Below, in pieces: positions 36,537-44,839 of a stretch of 64,000 nucleotides of DNA. A model generated the notes under the pieces. That model was not told the origin of the DNA, searched no databases, and saw only the letters and a list, made by a program, of their open reading frames with translations. Source of the DNA: Porticoccaceae bacterium (lineage in GTDB: Bacteria > Pseudomonadota > Gammaproteobacteria > Pseudomonadales > Porticoccaceae); the NCBI GenBank assembly GCA_018069525.1, contig JAGPUQ010000026.1, positions 62,001-126,000 of the forward strand, written 5' to 3'. Position 1 is the first letter of the stretch. Every line of letters begins with the position of its first letter. The position numbers and the translations under genes are program-made.

Positions 36537-38636
36537 ATGGCTAATCATATCGACTCCTCACCCGGCAAGCCCACCCAAACCGATGCGCCGGAAGCACCGA
36601 ATGCACCAATAACCCCGGTGGACTTTACGCCTCTGGGCAAGCATGGCAAACGCGCACGTCGCCAGCGGCAATTGTGGTGGCCGATCACAGGAATATTTCT
36701 ACTAATGGCTGCTGCGGTGCTGTGGTTCTTAAGCACGGCCCAGGCCGTAGTGATTGAAGCGAAGCCCATTAGCGCCACGGTAAACATTGACGGCGGTTTT
36801 AATCTTCGTCTCGCCGAGCACTTTTTAATGCGTCGCGGCAACTACCAACTCAAGGCTAAAGCCAAAGGTTACCAGCCCTTCCAACAAGCGCTATTGGTCG
36901 ATAATAAAGGCAATCAACGACATCGCATCACGCTGATCAAACTGCCCGGCCATCTGGAGATTAACACGCTGCCCGAAGGCGTCAGCGTCACCATTGATGG
37001 TAAAGCGCGCGGTATTACGCCGCTGATCGCGCACCAAATGGAACCCGGAAATCACCAGATTATCCTGCAACATCCCCGCTATCTGGCTGTCGAGCAAACC
37101 GTCGACATTGAGGGTTTAGATAAAACTCAAACACTGAAAGTCGAGCTGCAACCCGCCTGGGGCGACATCAGCATTGCGTCGGAACCCAGCGGCGCTGCCA
37201 TCATTGTTGCCGGAGAACGACAAAACATCACCCCGGCCACGGTAACTGCGGTTCATGGTCAGGAATTAAGTCTAATCCTACCCGGTCGTAAACCCTGGAA
37301 AAAAATCATCGAAGTTGCTCCCGGTCAGCCGTTCGATCTTGGCTTGATCACCCTGGCTCCAGCGGATGCGCTGCTCAATATAAACACGCAACCGGCTGGC
37401 GCAAGCATCACCGTGGACGATGAGTATCGCGGCGTTTCACCGCTCAAGATCGAACTATCCCCGGAACAAAATCATAAAATAAAACTATTTCTCGCAGGCC
37501 ACCAAAGCGCGACGCGAACCATGACCCTGGCTTCCGGCGCCGAAGACACTCTCGACCTTGCCCTCACCGCTCGACTCGGCACGGTAAATATATCCCTACA
37601 GCCCCGGGGAGCCACCCTTTATATTGATGGTAAAGCTCAAGGCAACGATATTACTAATTTAAGACTACCCGCCCGCCCCCACCTGTTTAAGGTAGAAAAA
37701 AACGGCTACCTCAGCGAACAAAAAACCATTACGCCAAAACCCGGCGTTGTGCAGTCTCTGAGTTTCAGATTACAAACGCCGGAACAACAACGTCTCGCCG
37801 CCATACCGACTAGCCTGCAAAGCCCTGCTGGTCAGACCCTTAAATTATTTCGTCCCAACATCAGTTTTACCATGGGCGCTCCCCGCCGCGAGCAAGGTCG
37901 TCGCGCCAACGAGGCACAACGCACAGTCACGCTGTCAAAACCTTTTTACCTAAGTGTTAAAGAAGTCAGCAATAATGAATTTAAAAAGTATCGCAGCAGT
38001 CACAGTTCCAGCCATATCAAACGAAAAACGCTGGATACCGGCAGACAACCCGTCGTGCGTGTTAGCTGGAATGACGCCGCACTCTATTGCAACTGGCTCA
38101 GTGAGCAGGAAGGGCTAGAACCTTTTTATCAAGTTAGCGGTGGCAACATTAGTAGTGATGCTAACAGCCCCAGCAAGGGCTACCGACTGCCCACCGAGGC
38201 AGAGTGGGCCTGGGCGGCGCGAGCCAACAGCACCGGCGCTGTGCTCAAATACTCCTGGGGAAGTACTTTCCCTCCCCCAGCCAAAACCACCAATATCGCT
38301 GACAATAGCGCACTCAGTATCGTTGGCACGGTATTATCTGCTTACCAGGATGGTTTTTCCGTAAGCGCGCCCGCGGGTAGTTTTCCCGCTAACCCCAAAG
38401 GCTTGTTTGATTTGGATGGTAACGTGGCGGAATGGGTACACGATTATTATGGTATCGGTGGTCCGTCGAAGACCACCGACCCGCTCGGGCCCGAAACAGG
38501 GCAGTACCGCGTGATTCGCGGCCCGAGCTGGCGTCACAGCCGAATCACTGAGCTTAGATTATCCTATCGGGATTATGCCGCCGATAATAAAAGTCGGGAT
38601 GATTTGGGTTTTCGCGTGGCTCGCTATCTTGATTAA
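36537..38636 (+). CDS. Membrane protein with PEGA repeats and FGE-like domain
   Basis: 699 residues: cytoplasmic tail, TM about 47-66, about five PEGA-type beta repeats from 72 to 415 (for example INTLPEGVSVTIDGKARGITPL and INTQPAGASITVDDEYRGVSPL), then a formylglycine-generating-enzyme/SUMF1-type domain at about 430-699 (VSWNDAALYCNWLSEQEG, YRLPTEAEWAWAAR, GNVAEWVHDYYG, LGFRVAR). The region around VIRGPSWRHSRITELRLSYR lacks the paired cysteines of true FGE, so sulfatase activation is unlikely; a binding or PvdO/EgtB-like role is possible. PEGA repeats are usual in surface or cell-wall proteins. Confidence 0.88.
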   Translation: MANHIDSSPGKPTQTDAPEAPNAPITPVDFTPLGKHGKRARRQRQLWWPITGIFLLMAAAVLWFLSTAQAVVIEAKPISATVNIDGGFNLRLAEHFLMRRGNYQLKAKAKGYQPFQQALLVDNKGNQRHRITLIKLPGHLEINTLPEGVSVTIDGKARGITPLIAHQMEPGNHQIILQHPRYLAVEQTVDIEGLDKTQTLKVELQPAWGDISIASEPSGAAIIVAGERQNITPATVTAVHGQELSLILPGRKPWKKIIEVAPGQPFDLGLITLAPADALLNINTQPAGASITVDDEYRGVSPLKIELSPEQNHKIKLFLAGHQSATRTMTLASGAEDTLDLALTARLGTVNISLQPRGATLYIDGKAQGNDITNLRLPARPHLFKVEKNGYLSEQKTITPKPGVVQSLSFRLQTPEQQRLAAIPTSLQSPAGQTLKLFRPNISFTMGAPRREQGRRANEAQRTVTLSKPFYLSVKEVSNNEFKKYRSSHSSSHIKRKTLDTGRQPVVRVSWNDAALYCNWLSEQEGLEPFYQVSGGNISSDANSPSKGYRLPTEAEWAWAARANSTGAVLKYSWGSTFPPPAKTTNIADNSALSIVGTVLSAYQDGFSVSAPAGSFPANPKGLFDLDGNVAEWVHDYYGIGGPSKTTDPLGPETGQYRVIRGPSWRHSRITELRLSYRDYAADNKSRDDLGFRVARYLD

Positions 38637-38704
38637 GGAAACGAATTAAATAGCTTGATTAAAAGAATGAATTAAAGACTTTAAACAAAACACCGGATTA
38701 AAAA

Positions 38705-39025
38705 ATGCCAATTTACTTTATCTACAATAAATTTATTTTCGCCAGGCAAATCGGCATCGCGTTATTGATGGTTATTTTTTCATTGATACTTGTTTCATCG
38801 ATAACTGAGGCCGCCGAAAAAAATACTCCTACAGAGAGTACGCCAATTCCCTCTACTCCTATCAGCACGCAGGATCAAACTCCGAAAACTACGGCCAAAG
38901 CCAAACCAGCCCAATCAATTACAACCGGATCCAAAACTCCTCAAACTAGAGCACCAAAACCAGGCTTTAAACCCAGTGAAAAAATCTCAGAAGACTTATC
39001 CGTGCCTTTCCCAGTAGATATTTGA
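38705..39025 (+). CDS. Small secreted or anchored Thr/Pro-rich protein, unknown
   Basis: 106 residues: a hydrophobic N-terminal segment about 14-36 (QIGIALLMVIFSLILVSSI) that is either a signal peptide or anchor, then a low-complexity Thr/Pro/Lys-rich tail ending LSVPFPVDI. No known domain. It lies between the PEGA/FGE-like gene and the proton-channel gene in the same orientation; its leader has GATTAAA repeats. Confidence 0.55.
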   Translation: MPIYFIYNKFIFARQIGIALLMVIFSLILVSSITEAAEKNTPTESTPIPSTPISTQDQTPKTTAKAKPAQSITTGSKTPQTRAPKPGFKPSEKISEDLSVPFPVDI

Positions 39026-39089
39026 TAAAGTCTCGGCTATCGAAAAAATCTGTCATTAAAAACGACTGTTATAAATCCAGGACATATTA

Positions 39090-39887
39090 ATGAAACACAG
39101 CCAATCGAACGATTTTCTTTATCAGCTTTTTGCTCTACTTATCGCTGTTATCCTGGTACACGCACTGTACGTGATACTGATTCGCCCCCAGGCTGCCGCT
39201 ATCCTGGAAGATCGCCTGGCCCAGGAGGCTGCGGGTGAACTGGTCGTGGTCGAGCGCTCGATGTATGTTGTGGTTAAGGACTACGAACAGGAAACCTGCT
39301 TTATTCTTATGCTGTGGGCGATGGCCATTATGGGCTTCAAAGCCCGAGATTTACTGGCTGAACGCAAGCTGCTGCAACAAACGTTGATTCAGGTCGGCGA
39401 AGGCAGTCGCATATTGCCGGAAGACGCTCGTCAATTATCGCGCCCGGTACAAGCTTTGGCAGAAAACCAACGGGACTATTTACTCCCGAGAGCGCTGATC
39501 ACTGGCTTGCATCGCTTTCAATCCACTCGCAATATTCAAGACGTATCGAGTGCCATTAGCGAAACCTGCGAAACCGAATCCGACCGTCTCGATTCAGAAC
39601 TGTCCATGGTGCGCTACATTGCCTGGGCGATTCCCTCTATCGGCTTTATCGGCACCGTACGCGGTATTGGTGAAGCGCTCAGCCAGGCTCATAAAGCAGT
39701 GGAGGGCGACATCGCCGGGGTCACCGCAAGCTTAGGGGTCGCATTTAATTCCACCTTTATTGCGCTGGTGATCAGTATTGTGGTGATGTTTCTAATGCAT
39801 CAATTGCAATTATTGCAGGAGCGTTTAGTACTCGATACTCACAGTTATTGTGACCAAAATCTACTGCGCCACCTACAGGTCGATTGA
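39090..39887 (+). CDS. MotA/TolQ/ExbB-type proton-channel subunit
   Basis: 265 residues with four TM segments: about 9-31, 68-86, 174-196 and 213-238. The last two carry the family signature, IPSIGFIGTVRGIGEAL (compare local TolQ SPYIGLFGTVWGIM) and VTASLGVAFNSTFIALVISI with channel-lining Thr/Ser. Between TM2 and TM3 is a cytoplasmic domain of about 90 residues. In this family five copies surround two B subunits. No ordinary MotB/ExbD/TolR gene lies beside it; the two downstream VWA proteins have matching Asp-bearing helices. Its stop is 5 bp before the next start. Confidence 0.88.
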   Translation: MKHSQSNDFLYQLFALLIAVILVHALYVILIRPQAAAILEDRLAQEAAGELVVVERSMYVVVKDYEQETCFILMLWAMAIMGFKARDLLAERKLLQQTLIQVGEGSRILPEDARQLSRPVQALAENQRDYLLPRALITGLHRFQSTRNIQDVSSAISETCETESDRLDSELSMVRYIAWAIPSIGFIGTVRGIGEALSQAHKAVEGDIAGVTASLGVAFNSTFIALVISIVVMFLMHQLQLLQERLVLDTHSYCDQNLLRHLQVD

Positions 39888-39892
39888 GCCTG

Positions 39893-41317
39893 ATGAGTAA
39901 AGCAAGCCCGGCCATTATTGAACTCAACGACACCGGCATCGTCTGTCATCACGGCGAGCAGCAAATACTGAGTCCGGGTTACGCGCTATTGACCAAGCAG
40001 GGCGTTACCACTGGTAGCGCAGCTCGCGCCCGCGCCTGGCTTGAACCACAACACAGTTTTAATCAGTACTGGCATCAACTCAGCATGGCTCCGCTCAGCG
40101 CTCATAATACTCACGCCCGCCACTACGCCGATCTCGCTTACGCCCAACTACAACAACTGCATTTTGAAGCCGGCGCACCCAAAGAAATTATTTTTAGCAT
40201 CCCCGGTAGTTTCAACCACGAACAACTCGCCATCCTGCTCGGACTCGCTAAGGCTTGCGGGCTTGAGGTTACTGGCCTGGTGGACAGTGCTGTATGCGCC
40301 CTTGCCAGCAAGCACCTTGAAATTACCAACAATCTTGATATTAAAAACGCCGTGCATCTGGATATTCACTTGCATAACGCGGTGCTCACGACCCTCACGT
40401 GCGATTCCAGCGATAACCTTACAGTTCAGCACTCGGTACCGCATATCCGTCGAGCAGAAGTATTCACGCTCACCGGCCTCGGTTTAAAAAGCCTCGAAGA
40501 CGCGTGGGTACAAACAATTGCTAAGCGCTTTATCGGCGAATATCGTTACGACCCCTTGCACACTGCGACCGGGGAACAAGCCCTGCGCGATCAACTTTCC
40601 GACTGGCTCCTTGCATTAGAAACAGCAAGCGAAATCACCATTAGTCTCGCCACGCCCAATGGACAACTACAACTGGGGATGACACGCACTAACTTCATCG
40701 AGGCTATACAAGAAAAGCTTGAAGCCTTAAGCCGCGCGGCGATTCGCACCGTTACCGAACATGCTGATAACACCTCACTCCTCCTTTCTCACCGAGTTGC
40801 GGCATTACCCGGAATAGACGCACTGTTGCCGGGAGCCTTTAGCTTAGCTGCGGACAGTGTTATCGCAGGCTGCCGCGCTCACCAGGCGACAATCACCAAC
40901 TTCCAGGAACAGGTTTTGGTGACGGCCTTGCCGTTCGGAAAAACGTCAAATAAATCTGACAAGCCTTTATCCAAAAACATTCTCTCGAACAAAATGGAAG
41001 CCACCCACCTGCTGTATCAACACCAGGCCTATCGGATTAATCATGGTCTTATCCTGCGACCGCATAAAGACGGACTGATTATTCAGCCACTTGACCCACA
41101 AGACTCGCATCCAAAAAATTCACACCCAAAAAATAACAACCCTGATGAAATTTACCTGCTAAAGGATGACGAGAGCTTAAGGCTCAGCACAAGGCAAACC
41201 GTAGACTGTTGCGGCGATAGCAATGCTCTCAAAGCCGGGGACACGCTGACTGTTAATAACGGTGATGAGCAGAATCCAACTCATGATTCACGCCTGGAAC
41301 TCATCCAGGTGCTGTAA
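39893..41317 (+). CDS. Hsp70/actin-like ATPase-fold protein
   Basis: 474 residues from ATG 39893. The segment KEIIFSIPGSFNHEQLAI followed by GLAKACGLEVTGLVDSAVCAL is the Hsp70/actin-type pattern (compare VPAYFNDAQRQAT...AGLEVLRIINEPTAA). The N-terminal phosphate-1 loop is poorly conserved (IIELNDTGIVCHHG) so ATPase activity is uncertain. The C-terminal 110 residues form a separate beta-like domain with a low-complexity insert (HPKNSHPKNNNP). No TM helix, so cytoplasmic. Placed between the proton-channel subunit and the VWA genes and overlapping the next gene as TAATG; likely a cytoplasmic regulator of that complex. Confidence 0.75.
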   Translation: MSKASPAIIELNDTGIVCHHGEQQILSPGYALLTKQGVTTGSAARARAWLEPQHSFNQYWHQLSMAPLSAHNTHARHYADLAYAQLQQLHFEAGAPKEIIFSIPGSFNHEQLAILLGLAKACGLEVTGLVDSAVCALASKHLEITNNLDIKNAVHLDIHLHNAVLTTLTCDSSDNLTVQHSVPHIRRAEVFTLTGLGLKSLEDAWVQTIAKRFIGEYRYDPLHTATGEQALRDQLSDWLLALETASEITISLATPNGQLQLGMTRTNFIEAIQEKLEALSRAAIRTVTEHADNTSLLLSHRVAALPGIDALLPGAFSLAADSVIAGCRAHQATITNFQEQVLVTALPFGKTSNKSDKPLSKNILSNKMEATHLLYQHQAYRINHGLILRPHKDGLIIQPLDPQDSHPKNSHPKNNNPDEIYLLKDDESLRLSTRQTVDCCGDSNALKAGDTLTVNNGDEQNPTHDSRLELIQVL

Positions 41318-42384
41318 TGAAGCGAAGCAAACGCCATGTCAGCACCTTCAGCTTATCGTTTCTCGACATTATGGCCTGTGGCCTCGGTGCAGTTACCTTA
41401 TTATTTTTGATTCTTAAACACGACAGCTCCACCGCTTTTGAAAATATTAATCCCAATTTGAGCGCCGAGGTAAAATTATTAAACGAAGACATCCGCGTCG
41501 GCGAAGAAAACAAAGTAAGCCTGCGCAATAGTCTGCAACAATCCGCACAGGAGCTGGTAGAAACCCAGGGGCTAGCCGATCGTGTATTAGAACAACTCAA
41601 CGAAAAGCGTCGGGAACTGGGCATCCAGTCTGACCCACAAGAGATTGCACTGCTGCGCCAGCAAGTCGAAGCGCTGGAACGCAAAACTCAGCAACTAAAA
41701 GAACAGGACCAGGGCCCCGATCTGGTTGCTCTCAAAGGCCAGGGTGACCGCCAATACCTCACCGGCCTCAAACTCGGCGGCAATCGGATATTAATTTTGG
41801 TGGACGCTTCTGCCAGCATGCTGGATAACACCATCGTCAATGTGATTCGGCGTCGCAATATGTCTGACGCGGTTAAACTTAAATCTCCGAAATGGCGGCG
41901 TACCGTGCGTACCGTGGAGTGGTTGGTGGCGCAACTACCCAAACAGAGCCGCTATCAGCTGTATACCTTTTCGACTACAGCCGCGCCCAGCGCACCCGGC
42001 ACACGAGGGCAGTGGTTGGACGCCTCCAATCGCGGATCCATCAACACTTCGCTGAGCAAATTGCGCAGCACCATTCCAGCGCAGGGCACCAGTCTAATTA
42101 ATGCCTTCGGCGCGATAAATGATTTCAGTCTCAAACCCGACAACGTTTTTTTGATCACCGATGGTCTACCAACTCAGGGGAAAACCAGACCCAGAGGCAG
42201 TACCGCATCGAGTAACACCCGGGTCAAATTATTTAACAGCGCCATCGCCACCCTGCCCTCGCGACTTCCCGTCAATGTCATACTGATGCCGATGGAAGGC
42301 GATCCGGAAGCCGCCAGCCTGTTCTGGCAATTGGGCTTGATTTCCAAAGGTGCATTTTTAAGTCCCGCAAGCGACTGGCCATAA
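41317..42384 (+). CDS. Membrane-anchored VWA protein 1 (TolR/MotB-like helix)
   Basis: 355 residues. A basic tail MKRSKRHVST leads into one TM with an acidic residue at its start, LSFLDIMACGLGAVTLLFLIL (about 13-33, D17). A coiled coil follows (about 48-130), then a periplasmic VWA domain from about 155. Its MIDAS motif is complete: DASAS (163-167), GTS (257-259) and TDG (281-283). The FLDIM context resembles YIDVM of local TolR and YADFM of MotB. Start codon overlaps the preceding stop (TAATG), indicating coupling to the Hsp70-like gene. Confidence 0.85.
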   Translation: MKRSKRHVSTFSLSFLDIMACGLGAVTLLFLILKHDSSTAFENINPNLSAEVKLLNEDIRVGEENKVSLRNSLQQSAQELVETQGLADRVLEQLNEKRRELGIQSDPQEIALLRQQVEALERKTQQLKEQDQGPDLVALKGQGDRQYLTGLKLGGNRILILVDASASMLDNTIVNVIRRRNMSDAVKLKSPKWRRTVRTVEWLVAQLPKQSRYQLYTFSTTAAPSAPGTRGQWLDASNRGSINTSLSKLRSTIPAQGTSLINAFGAINDFSLKPDNVFLITDGLPTQGKTRPRGSTASSNTRVKLFNSAIATLPSRLPVNVILMPMEGDPEAASLFWQLGLISKGAFLSPASDWP

Positions 42385-42408
42385 AACCGCTATGTTTATA
42401 AAATCTTT

Positions 42409-43389
42409 ATGAAAAAGAAAAAACGCCCGGGACTGGAAACTAACATTTCTTTTCTAGATGTGATCAGTTGCGGCTTTGGCGCAATCGTTCTGTTGTTACT
42501 AATTGCTAAAACTGTGGATCATACCGCCTTGGAAGAGAGCGTCCCACTCGACGGCAGTATTGAAAATTTACAGGAACAGCTGTTCACCCTGCGCGGCGAA
42601 AGCCGGGTTCTTAACCGGGACTTAACTCAGCAACAGGAACAGCTATCAAAACAAAAAGCCCGCATCGCGCGACTGCGAGAGCAACTGGCCTCGGCTGAAA
42701 AACAAAGTGAAACCACCATAGTCGACAGTGGTGAAACCGAAGAGCTAAGCCTGGCCCTACAGGTGCTCACGGAAGAGATGCAGCGCCTACTTGGCCGCGA
42801 CCATCGCCGTAAAAATCAAGTGGTCGGTGGCATCCCGGTCGATAGCGAATACATCGTTTTTATTATCGACACCTCCGGCAGTATGTTTAATTACGCCTGG
42901 CCTAAGGTGCGCAAGGAGATGATTAGCATTCTCGATATTTATCCTAAGGTAAAAGGCATTCAGATTATGAACGACATGGGTGGCTATATGTTTTCCGGTT
43001 ATCGGGGCAAGTGGATTCCCGATACACCGGGTCGCCGCAAAGCAATTATTAACCGACTCAATACCTGGACCCCCTTTAGTAATTCTAGTCCGGTAGAAGG
43101 TGTTCAGCGTGCCATTCGCGCCTTTTATGCCTCTGACAAACGTATTAGCCTCTATGTGTTTGGCGACGACTTCACCGGCGGCTCTATCGCTCAGGTCTTA
43201 GATACCGTCTCTCGCGCCAACCGCCGTAAAAACGGTCGGCCAATGGTACGCATCCATACCATTGGTTTTCCGGTACACTTCCTGGCTCCTGGGGGCAGGG
43301 CGAAAAGCGCTAGCCGCTTTGCCAATTTGATGCGCGAAATGAGTTACCGCAATGGCGGCACCTTTGTTGGCCTAAACAGTCTTAACTGA
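42409..43389 (+). CDS. Membrane-anchored VWA protein 2 (TolR/MotB-like helix)
   Basis: 326 residues, paralogue of the gene before it: basic tail MKKKKRPGLE, TM with ISFLDVISCGFGAIVLLLLIA (D17 again), coiled coil about 50-128, VWA domain from about 146 with DTSGS (154-158), a Ser-rich second loop (FSNSSPVEG) and FGDD (251-254). The two VWA domains share little sequence beyond the motifs and the anchor, so they are old paralogues and may form a heterodimer. Confidence 0.85.
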   Translation: MKKKKRPGLETNISFLDVISCGFGAIVLLLLIAKTVDHTALEESVPLDGSIENLQEQLFTLRGESRVLNRDLTQQQEQLSKQKARIARLREQLASAEKQSETTIVDSGETEELSLALQVLTEEMQRLLGRDHRRKNQVVGGIPVDSEYIVFIIDTSGSMFNYAWPKVRKEMISILDIYPKVKGIQIMNDMGGYMFSGYRGKWIPDTPGRRKAIINRLNTWTPFSNSSPVEGVQRAIRAFYASDKRISLYVFGDDFTGGSIAQVLDTVSRANRRKNGRPMVRIHTIGFPVHFLAPGGRAKSASRFANLMREMSYRNGGTFVGLNSLN

Positions 43390-43462
43390 GGCTGGCTTTA
43401 CAGGTAGCACAGCCCGTAGTCTAAGCCAGTAACCTAGGCCCACAAATCAGGGCGAAGAAAAA

Positions 43463-44110
43463 ATGACAACAGTCGCTCCAAATCTGAAAACATCATCCAA
43501 ACTGCCAGTAAAACTACTGCTGGCAATTTGTTTTGTTATTTCGCTTAGCGGCTGCGCAACCCATGTCGAAGTCTCTGGGACTTTCCCAAAACCCCTGAGC
43601 CGACAATACCCTTTTACTACCACGCTAGTGTTTAACGAAGATTTCCGCAGCTATCGTTTTGAAAACCTGGTGCCTCGAGAAGTCAGTGTCGCGGTTGGGG
43701 ATACTCAGGTACAACTGTTCCAGGCCGTCTCCGGCAGTATGTTTAAAGGTACCGAAGTTCGAGACCTTATGCCAAAAAACGTAACTACCGACTTGATTTT
43801 TAAGCCTACCGTGACCGACGTGCAAATTGCCATGCCCTACGAAACCCAGCTCAAGGTATTTGAAGTGTGGATCAAATACAAAATTGAATTATTTGATCAC
43901 AATAGTGAATTGATTGCAGCGTGGGTAATGCCCGCCTATGGAAAAACCCCCACCCGTTTCCTAAAATCTGAAAGTGATGCGCTTAACCAGGCCGCGATGG
44001 TGGCGCTGCGCGATGCCGGTGCCAACCTGATCACCTCATTTGGGAACGTACCCCAGGTTAAAGCCTGGCTGACAACACAGAGCGCTAAGGAAGCGGTCCT
44101 AACACCATGA
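43463..44110 (+). CDS. Lipoprotein, unknown function
   Basis: 215 residues, lipobox LSGC (about residue 31), mature part mainly beta with FPKPLSRQYPFTTTLVFNEDF near the start and a KIELFDHNSELIAAWVMPAYGK segment. No TM beyond the signal. The sequence has the look of a small envelope fold with one globular domain. Stop overlaps the next start as ATGA (44107-44110), so the two lipoproteins are coupled and probably form a pair. Confidence 0.75.
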   Translation: MTTVAPNLKTSSKLPVKLLLAICFVISLSGCATHVEVSGTFPKPLSRQYPFTTTLVFNEDFRSYRFENLVPREVSVAVGDTQVQLFQAVSGSMFKGTEVRDLMPKNVTTDLIFKPTVTDVQIAMPYETQLKVFEVWIKYKIELFDHNSELIAAWVMPAYGKTPTRFLKSESDALNQAAMVALRDAGANLITSFGNVPQVKAWLTTQSAKEAVLTP

Positions 44111-44808
44111 AACGACTATTCTGCAAGCGCCCCGCAACGGGCCGTCATTCACAAGTTGTTTTCATCACATTGATTGCGCTATTGCTACTGTCGACCGTAT
44201 CAGCGTGCACTACCACCACCGTTGACGAATATCGCGAAAGCCCTTCACAATTAACTATGAGCGAAAATGAAACCGTCGTCGTATTGGGGCGACGCCACGC
44301 TGGCGACTACGAGACCGAGCCAAAATTTATTGATTGTATTGGCGAGAGTCTGAACAAGGCTCCCGCCGTAACCGTGCTGCCCGAAACAACTTTTGTCGAT
44401 GCACTCTATCCCTGGTTTGAACCGCGCACTGCGCCTCTGGGTTTGCGTCGACTGGAAAAAATGTTGGCGGATCCCCTTATCGGCCAACGCATTCGACAAC
44501 ACGGCGTACACTATATGATCTGGGTAGATGGCAGTACCACCACTACCGATAAAGACGGTTCGGTTAGCTGCGCTATCGGACCGGGTGGCGGCGGTTGCTT
44601 CGGCTTTGCTACCTGGGAAAAAACCGCAAGCTACGAGGCCATCATCTGGGACCTGGAACAACTAGACGAGCGCGGCCGCGTCAAAGTTAACGCTAAAGGT
44701 TCTTCGTATCTGATTGCGATCGGCGCACCCATTCCGATCATCGCCCAGGTACAGGACAAAGCCTGCGCAGGTATCGGCAAGCAACTGCGCGCATTTTTTA
44801 CCGAGTAA
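44107..44808 (+). CDS. Lipoprotein, unknown function
   Basis: 233 residues with lipobox VSAC (about residue 36). Contains ETVVVLGRRHAGDYE, a helical ECIGESLNK-like stretch (FIDCIGESLNKA) and VHYMIWVDGSTTTT followed by CAIGPGGGGCFGFATW with two cysteines near a glycine cluster that may form a disulphide. The architecture recalls lipoproteins that bind in the periplasm with a CsgG-like fold. Unrecognised family; translationally coupled to the lipoprotein before it. Confidence 0.72.
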   Translation: MKRLFCKRPATGRHSQVVFITLIALLLLSTVSACTTTTVDEYRESPSQLTMSENETVVVLGRRHAGDYETEPKFIDCIGESLNKAPAVTVLPETTFVDALYPWFEPRTAPLGLRRLEKMLADPLIGQRIRQHGVHYMIWVDGSTTTTDKDGSVSCAIGPGGGGCFGFATWEKTASYEAIIWDLEQLDERGRVKVNAKGSSYLIAIGAPIPIIAQVQDKACAGIGKQLRAFFTE

Positions 44809-44839
44809 TAAGGTCTTTTACAAACAGGAAGCTTTCATA

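Noticed and set aside
36537-38636. Sulfatase-activating FGE
   Set aside because: The catalytic cysteine pair is missing and no sulfatase gene is in the window.
39090-43389. Zorya anti-phage system
   Set aside because: Zorya has ZorA with a MotB-like ZorB carrying an OmpA domain plus helicase or nuclease genes; none of these partners is seen.
39090-43389. Ordinary flagellar stator or second Tol system
   Set aside because: No OmpA-like peptidoglycan-binding domain, no TolA/TonB arm adjacent, and the B-like proteins end in VWA domains.
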